Assembly (NCBI GenBank): GCA_003427395.1
Contig: BFEA01000534.1
Location: forward strand, 593,085-635,006
DNA: 41,922 nucleotides
Direction: 5' to 3'
Source: Chara braunii
Lineage: Eukaryota; Streptophyta; Charophyceae; Charales; Characeae
The notes beneath the pieces are model-generated. The model saw only the letters and a program-made list of their open reading frames with translations, was not told where the DNA came from and made no database searches. Of the stretch, positions 21,644-35,431 are shown one piece after another (the first letter of the stretch is position 1; every line of letters starts with the position of its first letter). The position numbers and the translations under genes are program-made.

Positions 21644-21679
<36 letters not shown>
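21644..21679. repeat. (GA)n microsatellite
   Basis: Uninterrupted AG run of about 35 nt. Confidence 0.97.
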
Positions 21680-21684
<5 letters not shown>

Positions 21685-23111
21685 AACAAACCTTCAATCA
21701 ATTCACCCGATTTGCGGACGTGGAAGGAGAGCAACATTCGATGTATCCATACAAGCTTCTGTTTTTTTTTTTTTTGCTCCTTTTTTTGTATCTTTTTCTT
21801 TTTTTCATTCTTTTCTCATATCTTTCATCATCTTTCAAATTCTTTCCATTCACCTTCACTACCTGCCTACCACTCCTTACGCTTAATATACAGGGGACCC
21901 CTGCGAACATAGCTTTCTTGTCTTCCTCCCGCCATCAGAGGGAAGCGTGTTGTCCCCCCTGCCCCAACCACGGAGGTCAAGGATGGGGTGGGGCCGCCGG
22001 CGAGGGTCCGGGTAACGCAAAGACCGCTGTTTTTTGCTCTTTTGCTTTTGTTTTCTTCCCAGATTCTTTCACTACCTACCTTTCAGAAAGGACAGGCAGA
22101 GCTCAGTTGCCATACCCTGCTGCTTATGCTGTCAGGGTTTATACCTACCTTCCCCCCCCCCCCCCTTTTTTTCCTCCCATCTGTTGGGAGATGTAGAAAG
22201 AAAACAGACATTGACCAATACATACGCTACATTTGCATCATGCCGACTTTCTACTTCAGGTATTACTATTTCTTTCTTTTTTGGGGGGGGGGGAAGAGGA
22301 AGGGTGTGTGTGGGATCTGCATTTCCAACTTCGAAGATTTTTTTTTTTATTTTTTTTTTTGGGGGAGGAGAAAGGGGAAGGGGATGGATGGTAGTGGGGG
22401 GAAAAGAAAAAAACACTCAATGCACACAGAACGGCCGTTGCATTGAAACTACCATCTCTGGTTCCCCCCGGATAGGATAAGGACTTGCAAAATACAGACG
22501 TATCTGGTCGCAGCAAATGTGGGCATTGGCAACCCCCTGGGGAAGGGCCCTATGGCATACTACTCATGCTCGGAGCTCAGCAGATGTGTTTAGGAATGAT
22601 AGTGGCCCCAAGGATCACGAAACAGTCCTAGTGTGAGGACACCCTCCTAAGGGGCCAGTCCTGTACCAGGGCCCTTTTCATGCTAAGCAAAAGTATGAAC
22701 CTGGCAGTAATAAGCAGCCATGTTCCTGCTATCCCAGAATGACATATAGCACAAACGGGGCCCAGCTCTAGGATATTCATATAAAGTTATATACCGACAC
22801 CAATTTCTCAAGCATGCCCTCACATTCGTCCGGACTTCGATGGTGTCCCAAAGGACATTGTGGATGGTTGTGACCGATACTGTAACCAGATTTTCGCCAA
22901 GACGTGCGAACAATGCGCCTGAATGTGGACGTGTTTGTAGAGAGGGAGCAGAACTTGCAGTTGATCTTTAGCTTTTCTGCATCTCTGAGTAAAACGCATC
23001 CAGACTCAGGCGCTTAATCCAATCCTCTTTGCCCATGGGGCCTAGCCCTTGGTCAACGTTCGGTTTTCTCCATAATAGATCATGTAAACACACTGCAGTT
23101 GTGAGAAAAGT
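21680..23111. other. Homopolymer-rich region, no gene recognised
   Basis: It contains poly-T (about 21,764; 22,340-22,360), a C run near 22,153-22,165 and a G run near 22,283-22,293. Frames of 148-158 codons here are low-complexity (F/P-rich) and not credible genes. Confidence 0.5.
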
Positions 23112-23406
23112 TAGTCTACCAGCGTGGCCCGGGACCACTTGCCCGGCCGGGCCAAAAAACAATAGACATTAAAATTGACTAAATGCAATTAAAATTCATT
23201 AAATTTGATTAAAATAAAAAAACACATTTTTAAACTTTATTAATTTTTTATTTGGTAAAGAATTTCAATGTGCCCCTGATGCAAAAGTTGTTCACTTTAC
23301 TTGTCTGCATAAAATTGTTTTTTTCTTTTCAGAGCTTGTGGATCTCTTTTTTTTTTTTTTTTTTTTTTTTTTGGATGTACTTCGGTTTGCTTTTCAGAGT
23401 TTTTCG

Positions 23407-23439
<33 letters not shown>

Positions 23440-23515
23440 GGACCTACTTAGGCCCTTGCACGGCCGGGCCACCGGGGCAAACAAAGTCACCCGGGAGGCC
23501 CGGCTGGTAGCCTAG
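23112..23515. mobile_element. hAT-like short inverted-repeat element with probable 8-9-bp target-site duplication
   Basis: The left end TAGTCTACCAGCGTGGCC and the reverse complement of the right end (CTAGGCTACCAGCCGGGCC) are similar. The motif GAGAAAAGT is present directly outside both ends (23,103-23,111 and 23,516-23,524). An 8-bp duplication and TAG-type termini are typical of the hAT superfamily. The interior is AT-rich with two long poly-T runs (about 23,347 and 23,407) and has no coding region. A second copy's end is at positions 1-46. Confidence 0.7.
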
Positions 23516-23524
23516 GAGAAAAGT

Positions 23525-24165
23525 AGAACGAATAGCAACAACTATACCAAATTTAATAGGAACAGGAACCTTCAAGGACTCACCTCATCGCTCACCGGAT
23601 GTTCAAAATGCAAATGAATCTTCCACCAGAACATGGACTGATACACTGCCATACTTTTCATCCTTTTCACATTTGGTAGTCCGACGAGGCCCTTTACCAT
23701 GACTAAGAAAATTAGTGGTGCATCAGCTGGACCAACGTTGACGGCACGAGGAGAGAGAAGTACTTAGGACGAGAGATGGGAGCGAGACATGAGAGGACAA
23801 CGGAGCCAGGAAAGCAGGGGGAGCAGCTAGCCCATCATTTGCATACTGTTAGGGTGTACTCACACTAGCTCTATCTCAAATGTCTCTGATAACATTTACG
23901 GCCGGACCTGTATGCATCTGACCAAAATCACGTCCACATACAAGCAAAATTGTCCTATGCCGTTAGCTGATTATGTGGACTGATGCAGAGGCGGATGAGA
24001 GGCAGCCCACGTCTCGAAAAATGTAAAACAGCCATCTCTACTGAGTCTATGCCTGCCAATAGCCCGTTATAATGCATCTTCCCTCCGATCTTGTCCAGGT
24101 GCAGGGGTCCAAGTGACCCATCTTTCCACTGGCATTGTGAATCCCGTCTTCTACAGTTCGCATTC
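23525..24165. other. No gene recognised
   Basis: Unique sequence with shadow frames only. Confidence 0.5.
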
Positions 24166-24340
24166 ACACATGCCACTCACACTCATCATCGTGTGCTAAA
24201 TGCATATTCCACATGCCGTTTCACATGCCAATCGCTTCTGCAGTGTGAGCTCGCACATGCCACTCGCACTCATCATCGTGTGCTAAATGCATATTCCACA
24301 CGCCGTTTCACATGCCAATCGCTTCTGCAGTGTGAACACA
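24166..24340. repeat. Tandem duplication, period 87 bp
   Basis: Two near-identical units each contain tgccactc(a/g)cactcatcat, cgtgtgctaaatgcatattc and tcacatgccaatcgcttctg. Confidence 0.95.
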
Positions 24341-24720
24341 CGAGAGGGCTTTTGGCCTTTTGGCCTGCAGGAAATGCACTGAGGAACACATATTCAAGAA
24401 TTTCAGAACAATGAGAGAGACATATTGCCTCCTCATGATCTAATGTCGACATATCTAAATCTAATGTGAAATCAGCGGCACAACTCCCGACCTCACAGTC
24501 ATACAACCAGAATTTCCAGATGCAGGAGGCCCTCCCAGCTGGACATGCCAGGGAACCAGATACCAACAACGGAGGGAATACCTTGAGCCCGTATGGGACA
24601 CGAACTCGGCAGAAAACTGGCGTAGCTCAATTGGTGAGGAGCGGCAAGAAACAAACATGATTTTTAAACATTTTTTACATTTTTTTTACGAAGTTGTAAA
24701 AACATAATTTTTATATTTCT

Positions 24721-25514
24721 TTAAACTACCACTACCTCCGACCCTATTTTCCACGAACCTGAATTTCACTGCGCACCGAGTTTTGCCGAGCCTGGATCGT
24801 TATTTCTTTACTGGTACTCACGGCAGTGACATCTGAAAAAGAACCAAGAAAATAAAATGATAAAATAAAGAAGAATAAAAAAAAAAGAAACTTCCCCAAG
24901 GCCGTGATAGCCATCAGATACATTCTCTGAGGTGCTGTTGGGAGTGTGTCCTCAGTGAGGACATGCATCCCATGGAAAACAAATGAAGAGCAAGAACAGG
25001 GCACAAACAGGACAATAAAAAAAAAAAAAAAGATGAAAAAAATAAGCATGCATGTTCCACACATACTGGCCAGATACATACCTCAAAGCACTGCTGTTAC
25101 TCACGGACGAAATCAAACGAAGAGCAAGAAAATTAAAAAAAATCCCCTCATGCTGTGATCAGGATCCGATACAGGACAATACAGTGACAGTTTGAGTAAG
25201 ACGAGAGCGAGGCAGTTGCCTGTCTCGCGTGGAATCCTCCCTGCCTCACTGGCAGGGCGTAAGAAGGAAAACCAGAACGACATACACACAAATGAACACG
25301 TTGCACATTCACGTTCCACACATGCCGGCCAGATACATTCCTCAAGGCACTGGCGTGACTTCCACGGTCGTGAGGGCCTTCCCCGACGTAGCGGGTCCCA
25401 CGGGGTCCCAATCTTTTCTTTTTCTTTTGTTTCCTGCCGACCCTACACAGGACCCTCGGACTTTGCCGTTGAGGTCATTTTCCCAAATGGGGCTACAGCT
25501 TGGAAAGGTAGTGG

Positions 25515-25518
<4 letters not shown>
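24721..25518. mobile_element. TTAA-family long element (798 bp)
   Basis: Left end TTAAACTACCACTACCTCCG; right end GGAAAGGTAGTGGTTAA. The interior phrase cactgcgcaccgagttttgc near the left end, and A-rich runs separated by gccagatacat, are shared with the next element. It is non-coding. Its right TTAA is also the left TTAA of the next element. Confidence 0.75.
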
Positions 25519-27723
<2,205 letters not shown>

Positions 27724-28160
27724 GATTTTGGGCGAAAGACAATCTACGCAACGGACAGCGAAAAGGAATAGAAATGCCTCACCTTGACATGCGCAAAGAA
27801 GCCGATCATCCAGAGTACTTAACCATCTGAGACAGACTGTGAGCTCGATCGAAGCCCACCACCATCGGTCTTGGGCAAAAGACAATCTCCGCAACGGACA
27901 GCGAAAAGGAATAGAAATGCCTAACCTCGACATGCACAAAGAAGCCGATCATCCAGAGTACTTTACCATCGGAGACAGACTGTGAGCTCGCACCATCGAT
28001 CTTGGGCGAGAGGCGATCTCCGCAACGGACAGCGAAAAGGAATAGAAATGCCTCACCTTGACATGCAATGCACAAAGCCGCCGATCGTCCGACTACTGTC
28101 AACCATCTGAGACAGACTCTGAGCTTGATCGAGCCCACTGGCATCCAAGCACAAGCATGA
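27724..28160. repeat. Three-copy tandem repeat, periods 143 and 131 bp
   Basis: The phrase cgcaacggacagcgaaaagg plus aatagaaatgcct starts at 27,747, 27,890 and 28,021. It is followed each time by acatgc...aagccgatc...gagacagactctgagct-type sequence. Copies vary by short indels. Minus-strand frames through it are repeat artefacts. Confidence 0.9.
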
Positions 28161-29005
28161 GTTTGCGCTGCCGCAGATGTGTCCGACGCATCTTGTGACA
28201 CAGCACAACTGCAGACGCGTCAGACACGTCCGGTGACACAGTAGAACTTCTGACATGTAAGCCACAGGTTGCAACACAGCAGCACCTCTAACGAGTCAGA
28301 AAGTTCGCACTAGCATCTCTTTCGTGTCGGACATGCAAACGCCGGGAACCATGGACCCTGCTTGCTGTTACTCATGCATTTCTCAGCCTCGATATTCGGT
28401 CTCCAGGTCTACCCAATGGAATGGATAAACTTTAATCGACCTCATCTTTGACCACCACTCTATCCTCATTGAAGAGCCCCCTGCCTTTGCCTCTTCTTAG
28501 CCACAACAACCACAGCATGCAGCAGAATAACTCAAGATTTGCATTGAAGTAAACTGAGTTCAAACTCTTCCAGGCACATTTTGGATTTCACTGGTCAAGA
28601 ATGAATGCAATGTGTGCTCCAATATGAAGAGAAACAGACTTCGTCGACTGGCTCATGCCTCAGCAGACAGAAATAAAAAAGCACACGACAAAGCATGCCT
28701 TCCCCCACATGCCCTTTCAAAGAAACAGTGGCAAGGCCTTTTCCATGATGATGGCCTCACCAAAGCCAATCGGAAACAGTATAAGCACCATAGACACAGC
28801 CATAAAATGAATCCAGTCAATAGAAAGAGACTTTTCCAATCCTCTTGAGCTGCCCGAGAACATGCAAGAGCGGTGCAAGTTCAAGATTCCAAAACCTCTT
28901 CCTGACCGACAGGGATGGCCACCCCTAAAGAACTCCACAAAAAAGCCGTTACCTAAACGCATCTCTTTATTGCTACTACCTCACCATAAGCCTCCACAAG
29001 CGCAA
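28161..29005. other. No gene recognised
   Basis: A plus frame of 78 codons (28,612-28,848) is lysine/histidine-rich without recognisable similarity. Nothing else stands out. Confidence 0.45.
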
Positions 29006-29006
29006 C

Positions 29007-29007
<1 letters not shown>

Positions 29008-29069
<62 letters not shown>

Positions 29070-29080
29070 ACCCACACCCC

Positions 29081-29111
<31 letters not shown>

Positions 29112-29160
29112 ACACACACACCCGCCCGCCCACCCACCCACCCACACACAACAAATATCC
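29008..29160. repeat. Very long poly-C tract and CA/CCC low complexity
   Basis: 62 consecutive C (29,008-29,069), a short ACCCACACCCCA interruption, then about 30 more C and (CA)/(CCCA) repeats. Such runs are extremely rare in native DNA and are a common gap-filling or sequencing artefact. The joint across it should be treated as unverified. The glycine- and proline-rich frames here are meaningless. Confidence 0.9.
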
Positions 29161-29420
29161 CTCACCTTGCACTTACAATTCCCCCCACCCCCCCCACCCT
29201 CACCCATGCACACACACGGATCATCCCCTCCCTCCCCCCAAGCACAAGAGCTCACAAACCCAATCCCAGACACACCATCCTGCCGCCCCCACACACATAC
29301 ACAGCTACCCATCCGCACCCAGCCACCCACATACAGCCAACCGTATCCACCGAGCCACATACACACCCGCCTAGCCCCCCGCCCGCACCCACCCCACACA
29401 TACACATCCACACCAGCACC
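29161..29420. repeat. CA/CCC-rich minisatellite, related to 41,700-41,922
   Basis: It contains caagcacaagagctcacaaa, cagacacaccatcctgc and acacatacacagctacc in the same order as the right end of the window. Confidence 0.8.
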
Positions 29421-30195
29421 CACACCCGGATTCAAATTCAAGCATCTCTTGAATCCCTTTTCACCCCACCGACCTTCTTCCCTTTCCTACTCTGCCACAA
29501 CCTTTTTTATTGTGTTAGTCCATTGTCATCATTTACAATAATTGCTAGCAATTCTGCATGTCAAGATCTTGTACACACCAGGCTTGCAACCGCTTCTTTT
29601 CTATGCACATGCACATCCTTTCCGGGCATCTTTGTCAGCAATTCAGCCATACTTTGTGTTGCTTCCTATTTTTCAATCGGTTATTTCCTTTGTCCTTCGG
29701 CTTCTTAGACAGACTTCATCTATGGGCATCATTTAATTGGTATTTTTTGGCAGTCCAACTGTCACACCAGATGATGCTTTTATACCTTCTGTATTTTTTT
29801 TTTCACATTGCTCAAAACACTTCCGTATAAACTTCCGTATTCATAGACATTTCTAGCATATGTATCCAGTCAGGTGCGCTATGTTTTCTGGTCTTCTTTG
29901 CGGATACAGGTACCCTTTTTGTATGCAAAGGTGATGTGATTACTTGGTAAATTTCTCGACTACTATGCATCAACCTCTATGATGCAAACCAACATGTTCG
30001 CATGTTCCACCGCTTCTCTGTTTTTCTCAATAGGCTTGCGCAATCCTCCTCCTCCCTCTATGTGGCCTTCAGACATTTATTAATTTACATGTCATGCCAT
30101 GGACTTGACATTGTTTACCAGTTCGAGTCCTTCCAAGATTAGATAGTTGTGCATCTTATGATTTTGTTCAGGTGACGAGAATCAGATCTGCATAC
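29421..30195 (-). other. Presumed importin intron, nothing recognised
   Basis: This lies directly 3' of importin exon N on the minus strand. No importin continuation (VANALYYNP) was found here; that exon is at 40,632. No other gene is visible. Confidence 0.4.
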
Positions 30196-30375
30196 CACTT
30201 GGATAAGAAGGTCCTTCATAAGTGGCTTTTCTGTTCTTCTGAGTCTTGTGACAGCAAGCTGTACATATGGTTCTACCCACTCATCTACTCTCCCCTTGCA
30301 GTTTTGAAGAACAGCTTCAAGAAGCTTTGGAGCTGGGATGCAATCATTGTCCCGAAGATTCTCGTTCTCCAAAAC
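30196..30375 (-). CDS. SAD2-like: Importin-7/SAD2-like importin-beta, internal exon (call it exon N)
   Basis: This 180-nt exon encodes 60 residues in phase 0. It is read from an acceptor ending in tgtccag at about 30,380-30,376 to a donor GTATGC at 30,195. Motifs such as PAPKLLEAVLQNCKG, DEWVEPYVQL and RLRRTEKP match the C-terminal HEAT-repeat region of plant SAD2 / metazoan importin-7. Family members are karyopherins that carry cargo through nuclear pores in a Ran-GTP-dependent way; in Arabidopsis SAD2 is linked to ABA, UV-B and trichome phenotypes (family knowledge). The exon ends in LLIQV, and the family continues with VANALYYNP. That continuation is found not downstream but at 40,632. No earlier importin exon was recognised between 30.4 and 35.4 kb. 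Identity is very likely; function in this organism is inferred. Confidence 0.9.
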
Positions 30376-31005
30376 CTGGACACACGCACAGAGATTTCCG
30401 TCTGTTATATAGTTTCACTCGTGTTAGCTAACGGGTGCAAGAAACAAGGATCCGTATCCCATTAGATAGCCAGTCAGAAGGAAAAAAAAAAAAAAATTGT
30501 ACATCCTGAAACCGACCTGCATCACAAACAGCACCAATGGCAAAGAAAGAATCACTTGTGAATCTAAAAGCAGAAAAATGATGATTCACTGGTACGCCCA
30601 TCTTGCTCACAATCATGGCCATGATCCAGATGTCTGGGTCATCATCGACTGCTGCCAAAAAACACCCCGGACGTTCAGTGGGCTACTTGGATGGATGGAA
30701 AATGCAAAGTGCTTTGGAGTTCTCGCTTGTTCCCTGATAGAAATCAAGTGCAAGGATACCTCGACGAGGAAACACAAATCACAAGCATACTGTGCTCCCA
30801 GGGAACAGTTTTGGCTCAATGACATTGCTACGAGCAGAAACAACAGACAAACAACCACGTGTACAAAGTATTCACGATACCTGGTATTGTGAGGAAGAAA
30901 CCTCCTCCGCTACCAATCAACAACAATAATACTGAAGCACACAACCAATGCCAGTCCCTTCCATCGGATGGCCACTGTGATCACCTCAGACTAGCACGAG
31001 CCTTT
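30376..31005 (-). other. Presumed importin intron upstream of exon N
   Basis: A plus frame of 131 codons and minus frames of 76-81 codons overlap here. A possible small minus exon (acceptor ttttctgcttttag near 30,570, donor GCAG|GTCGG near 30,520) does not translate to importin-like sequence, so it is not called. Confidence 0.35.
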
Positions 31006-31115
31006 ACCACTGTCTTCACCTGAATAGACTGCCAGTCATTATAGCCTTATTTGAGGCACCATTCAGTCTAGATACAGGCATAATGACCAGGAATTCTATT
31101 CTCGGTGAAGACGGT
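31006..31115. mobile_element. About 110-bp palindromic miniature element, copy d
   Basis: Left arm ACCACTGTCTTCACCTGAAT; right arm CTCGGTGAAGACGGT. The centre (cattatagccttatttga) resembles copy a. A more diverged copy of the 107-bp family. Confidence 0.7.
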
Positions 31116-33938
31116 AGCCAACACCAATCTCCCTTTGTCATCAGCCCCACACGATCTGCTCCTTCCCATGTCCATCAAAGAACCTAAATCTCGGAAGCCC
31201 CCATCCAAAACCAACGAGGTAGGTCTTCTCGCCATCTCCAAACGGCTTTCCATCAACGTCACAGCCCTTGTCGCAACACATGACAAATTGGTAATTTCCA
31301 GAACATCATTTGGTCCCATTGTTTGGAACAAAGGCAACAAAGAATATTTTCAATCAAAGCAGCTCTAATGGACATTTTCCTCTGCCAACCTATGAAGTGT
31401 ACATGCCGTCCACTCAATTTGCCTGGGTAACAGGGACATTCCCGTCGTCTGCCTTACCAACTATAGCCATCTGACGCAGCCATCATTGCAAGCCCATACG
31501 TTTGCACTTACAGAAGTTCACGAGGAATTCTGCACGAAGTTTCCATCCATTCGAGGGCTGATTTATACTGTCACATATCTGTAAACTAAAGGAGCGCAAT
31601 TCCCGAAACAAAAGGTGAAAATAAAAATAAAAAACACCAACATGAGTGGCACACTGAAACCATTCATTTTTCTCATTCTTCTTTTAATTCCCCTTTCACC
31701 ATCCCTTTCACGTACAAGGCTCGCCACGTTGATGAAGTTGAGAGCGAGCTGCCCCCATCCCCGTGTGCCTTAGTTCCAGTTGATCACATCGCAGAACAGT
31801 GCCTTCAAGGCAATTACCCGAATGTTTAGTGCCGAGCAGCACAGAGATCGTCGCCTTGTTGCAAACTCGTTACTGAATCAGGCCGCCCCATTGGTGCTAA
31901 ATTGCCAAAATCCAGGCGAGCATTGATTCAGATGGGCAATGCCCACAATCAGGCGTCAAAGAATACCATCTGCAGATTCTGCAGTATATATAGATACATT
32001 TCAGGTCATATCTCAGATGCCACTCTGCTGATACAGCATGTAGTATCCTTCGCCCAGAGAGTAAATACCACCAGTGACAAAGTATCAGATCTGTTTAGAG
32101 TCGTACTTGCCAATGGCTTGAAGGCAGGCGACTCTTACCGACTGAGACGACAGCCAAGGAGATTCTGAAGTGTGGGTATAGGTTGGATTATCCAATCGTA
32201 GAGACAAATCAGTCAGGTACTAGTCCATCAAACGAAATGCTAGATTATGTGTTATCTTAAAATGTGTAAACTCTGTAGATGTGTACATCTGTCTGTGTGG
32301 AACTAAGAAATCATTGCCGGGGAAACAAGAGAAGAAAACAACGGCACAAGCTGGAGTTTCTAAGAAAGACCACAAAGCTTGAAGCCTCCAAGCTAGCTCA
32401 CACGGCGAGCATTGGGCAGGCCTTGGCACGTCCATTTCTGGATCCCGACGTCTGGTGGGACAACCACCAGATGACCTCTCAGCCAGTGTGTCGCATGCCT
32501 ACCGATAGGATCTGAGTCCTGGCATGTCGCAGGTCCTCAGAACCGACCCGAAGAGAAAGAGCAAACCATGCACAGTGGAAGACTGATATACCACGATCTG
32601 ACTCATCAAGACTCAATGACGCGACTGTACACACAACGATCATCATACAACTGGGAAATGGTACAGCGCCGGGGTTGCATGTGCACTGACTTACCGGTTT
32701 CTGGCCTTTTCGAGGCCGTACCATCTGTAGTCTAGATTCGTAATTTTGTTTGGCTGAGGGCTAACCGAGAGACCTGCCTGTAAGGAAATTCGTTAGGGAC
32801 ACATCTGCAAATCTGGGAAAACATAGACCCCGACTAACTACAATTCCTACAGCTATCCTAATTGTGAATAGCAGGCCCGGGCTACCCCTAGGACAGACAT
32901 GCCTTAAGGGCCTAAGCTGATAGACGGTCCTATAGCCTATAGCCAGGTTGGGAAAGAGGCCCTAGAGGTCGAAACAGAAACGGTACCAGTCGGTCAGTCA
33001 ATCCGGTCTAGGTCGAGTCTAGGCAAGAGTAGAGGATAGATAGGATTGGCACATCGGTTCAGGGCTTTTGGTGGTTGGTACCGAGTACATCGCTGCTGTG
33101 CTACGCGTAAACCGGAAGTGGTGACGGCTCAGCGTCGAACGAGACAGACATAGCCAGACCTTCGGAGCGCCGGCCATAGCTGGGACCTGCGTTGTACTCT
33201 GTCAGCACGTGGGGCTGTACAGAGGTCTGGGCTATTCGAGGTCTGCTTGAGGCGAGAGAAGTTGGTGCCCTGCTTGACCCTCCTCCGGAGTAGGTTTACA
33301 GGGTTGCGGTGCTGCAGCCATAGCTGCAGCTTCTTCCTCAGAGGTCATCTTGTCAGGAGTGGTGGCGCTGCTGCAGACTTCCACCCGGGAAGTCTTCCGA
33401 CACTTCGTCATCATCAGATACTGTGGCGCTGGTCTTCTTCTTCATCCTCTGAGTTGCGCTTGGCCTCAGAGGCCTTCCCTCTGGAGGCTGTATCTGGGTG
33501 GCGCTTGATGTTTCAGGTACTCAGGGGCGGTGATAGCGGTTCATCAGGGTTGGGGGGTGAAGCACTGCTCCTTTCTGAGCAGCGCATCATAGTCCTGAAG
33601 TTATTCTGACAATTGAAGACTCTGAGTTTCATAAACAGTGTTAATACTGTGGTCAGACTATCATCGTTTCATTGTTTCTTGGATGTGATCTACTCGGCTT
33701 TCCTTTATGACTGGTTGTGAGGATTGAGTGGGGTGAATTGCACTTTCAGTGTACCCTGTCATATCGCATGGTCAAGTCTTTCGCTGTGTTTATCTCTCCC
33801 TGTGCGGTGTGATACTCCTATCCTCTCCCCTTCCTTCTGTGTATGTATGGCCATTCCTGGGAGTCTATGTGAGTGAGTGTTGGTCTTCAGACAACAGACA
33901 ACCAGAATCATAACAAATGCCTGATGACCACCAACCCT
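31116..33938. other. No gene recognised
   Basis: Unique sequence of mixed composition. Frames of 80-120 codons on both strands (for example plus 31,902-32,168; plus 33,247-33,609) show no known motif. Confidence 0.4.
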
Positions 33939-34094
33939 GACCGCCGACAGTATTGTAGCCGACCAGTAGGGCCGACCGGTCGGCGGTCTGCCGACCAGTC
34001 AGGAAACACCACATCCACATTTTTCAAATCTGAGTTGGGAGCTGTACTGCACTTGCTGAGTACAGCCCGAATCCGCTGATAAACTTTTGGGGAT

Positions 34095-34125
<31 letters not shown>

Positions 34126-34378
34126 GGTAGGGGTTGGAGTATAGAGGGGTATAAGGGTGGTATAAAGGGTATTCGGAGGGGTAATGAGGGTGTTGGGGGT
34201 CGTTTGGGGGTGTTGGGGGTGGTTTCTGGGTGTTGGGGGGTGTATGGGGGTATTGGGGGCCGCTATGGGGTGTTGGTGGTGCTACTAGGGGGGCACTATA
34301 GTGCGGACACCCCCCAACCGGTAGGTGCCGACCAGCCAACCGGTAGGCAGCCGACCAGTCAAGGACCGCCGACTGTTG
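33939..34378. repeat. GCCGACCAGTC-type motif clusters flanking a G-rich minisatellite
   Basis: 33,939-34,005 and 34,310-34,375 both contain GCCGACCAGTC and GACCGCCGAC. The left cluster has the inverted pair GACCGCCGAC/GTCGGCGGTC. Between them lie 23 consecutive G (34,105-34,127) and about 170 bp of gggggtgttgggggt-like units on the plus strand, prone to G-quadruplex formation. This may be one mobile element with the clusters as ends, but clean inverted termini were not established. Confidence 0.5.
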
Positions 34379-34948
34379 GGGTGTGCAACCCTGTACAGCT
34401 CTGCATATAAAGAGGGGTTGTGGGGACTTGGCAACAGTCGCGGGCGAAGAGACCCCAACAATGACTCTAGCCTTTGTTGCCGGAGCGTCACCAGTTGTAG
34501 AGTGGCTCCTCTTCAGCATTCATCGCATCAGTATCCCGGCACTTCAACCAGCCACCTTTCTAGGAGCACTGAGGGACAGGTGGCTGTCAGGATGGGTGAA
34601 ATGCGCAAAGTGAGAGTGGTGATGCACATGCAAGACATTATCTTCTGCGACACCATTCCCGTGCAGGAACTAGAATTAGACTCCGTGGAGTGGGCCTGGA
34701 CGCTGCACAGACAAAGGGGCCCTGCACTTCACTTCAACCTCCTACAGTACACCACCAAACTTGGTTACAGAGCAAGGAGTCATGAACTGGCTCCGCCGGA
34801 TATCATTGCATCGGGATGGGTGAGGCATCTGAATGTCGAGCTGGACGTGCAGCCATCAGCCTTGTGGGACTCAATCCTTGCCACTCGGAAAATGCGTGTC
34901 AGGAGCATGCAGTGGCTGATCGCGTACCTCGCCCTCCCGGTCAGCTAG
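34325..34948 (+). CDS. Open reading frame of unknown function (207 codons)
   Basis: The longest non-repetitive frame of the region. The part after 34,590 (MGEMRKVRVVMHMQDIIFCD, then a C-terminal ATRKMRVRSMQWLIAYLAL) is not low-complexity. The 5' part runs through the GCCGACCAGTC cluster, so a later ATG (34,592) is more plausible if the gene is real. I recognise no domain. It may be a retroelement fragment, since similar short cysteine-poor frames occur in decayed elements; this is only an impression. Confidence 0.25.
   Translation: MPTSQPVGSRPVKDRRLLGCATLYSSAYKEGLWGLGNSRGRRDPNNDSSLCCRSVTSCRVAPLQHSSHQYPGTSTSHLSRSTEGQVAVRMGEMRKVRVVMHMQDIIFCDTIPVQELELDSVEWAWTLHRQRGPALHFNLLQYTTKLGYRARSHELAPPDIIASGWVRHLNVELDVQPSALWDSILATRKMRVRSMQWLIAYLALPVS
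34374..34460 (+). promoter_or_regulatory. Possible short LTR or promoter segment with TATA box
   Basis: It starts TGTTGGGG and ends CCCCAACA, a perfect 8-bp inverted pair, over 87 bp. A TATAAAG box is at 34,406-34,412. TG...CA ends with a TATA box suggest a tiny (TRIM-like) LTR. A second copy, a primer-binding site and target duplications are not seen, so the call is weak. Confidence 0.25.
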
Positions 34949-35099
34949 ACTGGAACACGGCAAAGCTGCAGTAGAGCCCCCCAAATCCGGCGAAACTTCC
35001 TGTCCAAGTGCCTGGGAGATGGGCGAGTACGTAGACTGCAGAATCTGCCTACCTTGATCGCCACGTCAGACAGAGAGGGAATCAGTAGACAGTGGTTAG

Positions 35100-35232
35100 T
35101 GTTGTGTAGACGAGTAGATACAACGAAGTGAGACTGGGAATGATGTTACTCGATAGCAGTAAACAATCATCAGCGTTGGATAGACGCGTAGATACGACGA
35201 AGTCCGACTGGGGATGATGTTACTCGAGGTTA
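35100..35232. repeat. Tandem duplication, period 75 bp
   Basis: tagacg(a/c)gtagatac(a/g)acgaagt followed by gggatgatgttactcga-like sequence occurs twice (from 35,107 and 35,182). Confidence 0.85.
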
Positions 35233-35431
35233 AGACAGAGTCGATGGAGGCTGACACCGCCTAGCCATGCAACCAGAAAGGGCACCCTCTGATCCCACAA
35301 TGCAGATCCCCAGGGAATAGTCCAGGGGCCGGTATAGTATTGCACTGGGACTGCGGGTTGTGGGTCGAGCCACTAGTATTGCACTGGGCCTTGGGTAGAT
35401 CTTGGGGCAACAGACCTGCACTCTGTGCGAG

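Noticed and set aside
24615-24645. tRNA-like start (ggcgtagctcaattggtgag)
   Set aside because: It resembles an internal A box, but no B box or cloverleaf follows within 80 bp.
28862-29541. Proline-rich (plus) and glycine-rich (minus) frames up to 170 codons
   Set aside because: They are translations of poly-C and CA-rich low-complexity DNA.
29008-30375. A CRISPR-like or regular spacer array
   Set aside because: The repeats are low-complexity minisatellites in a eukaryotic genome; no constant repeat with unique spacers exists anywhere in the window.
30428-30658. Minus frame with a possible small exon near 30,525-30,571
   Set aside because: Splice-like signals exist, but the translation (DSFFAIGAVCDA) does not match the importin segment expected before exon N.
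33908-34519. 203-codon minus frame
   Set aside because: It runs through the G-rich minisatellite and the motif clusters; the proline-rich middle is compositional.
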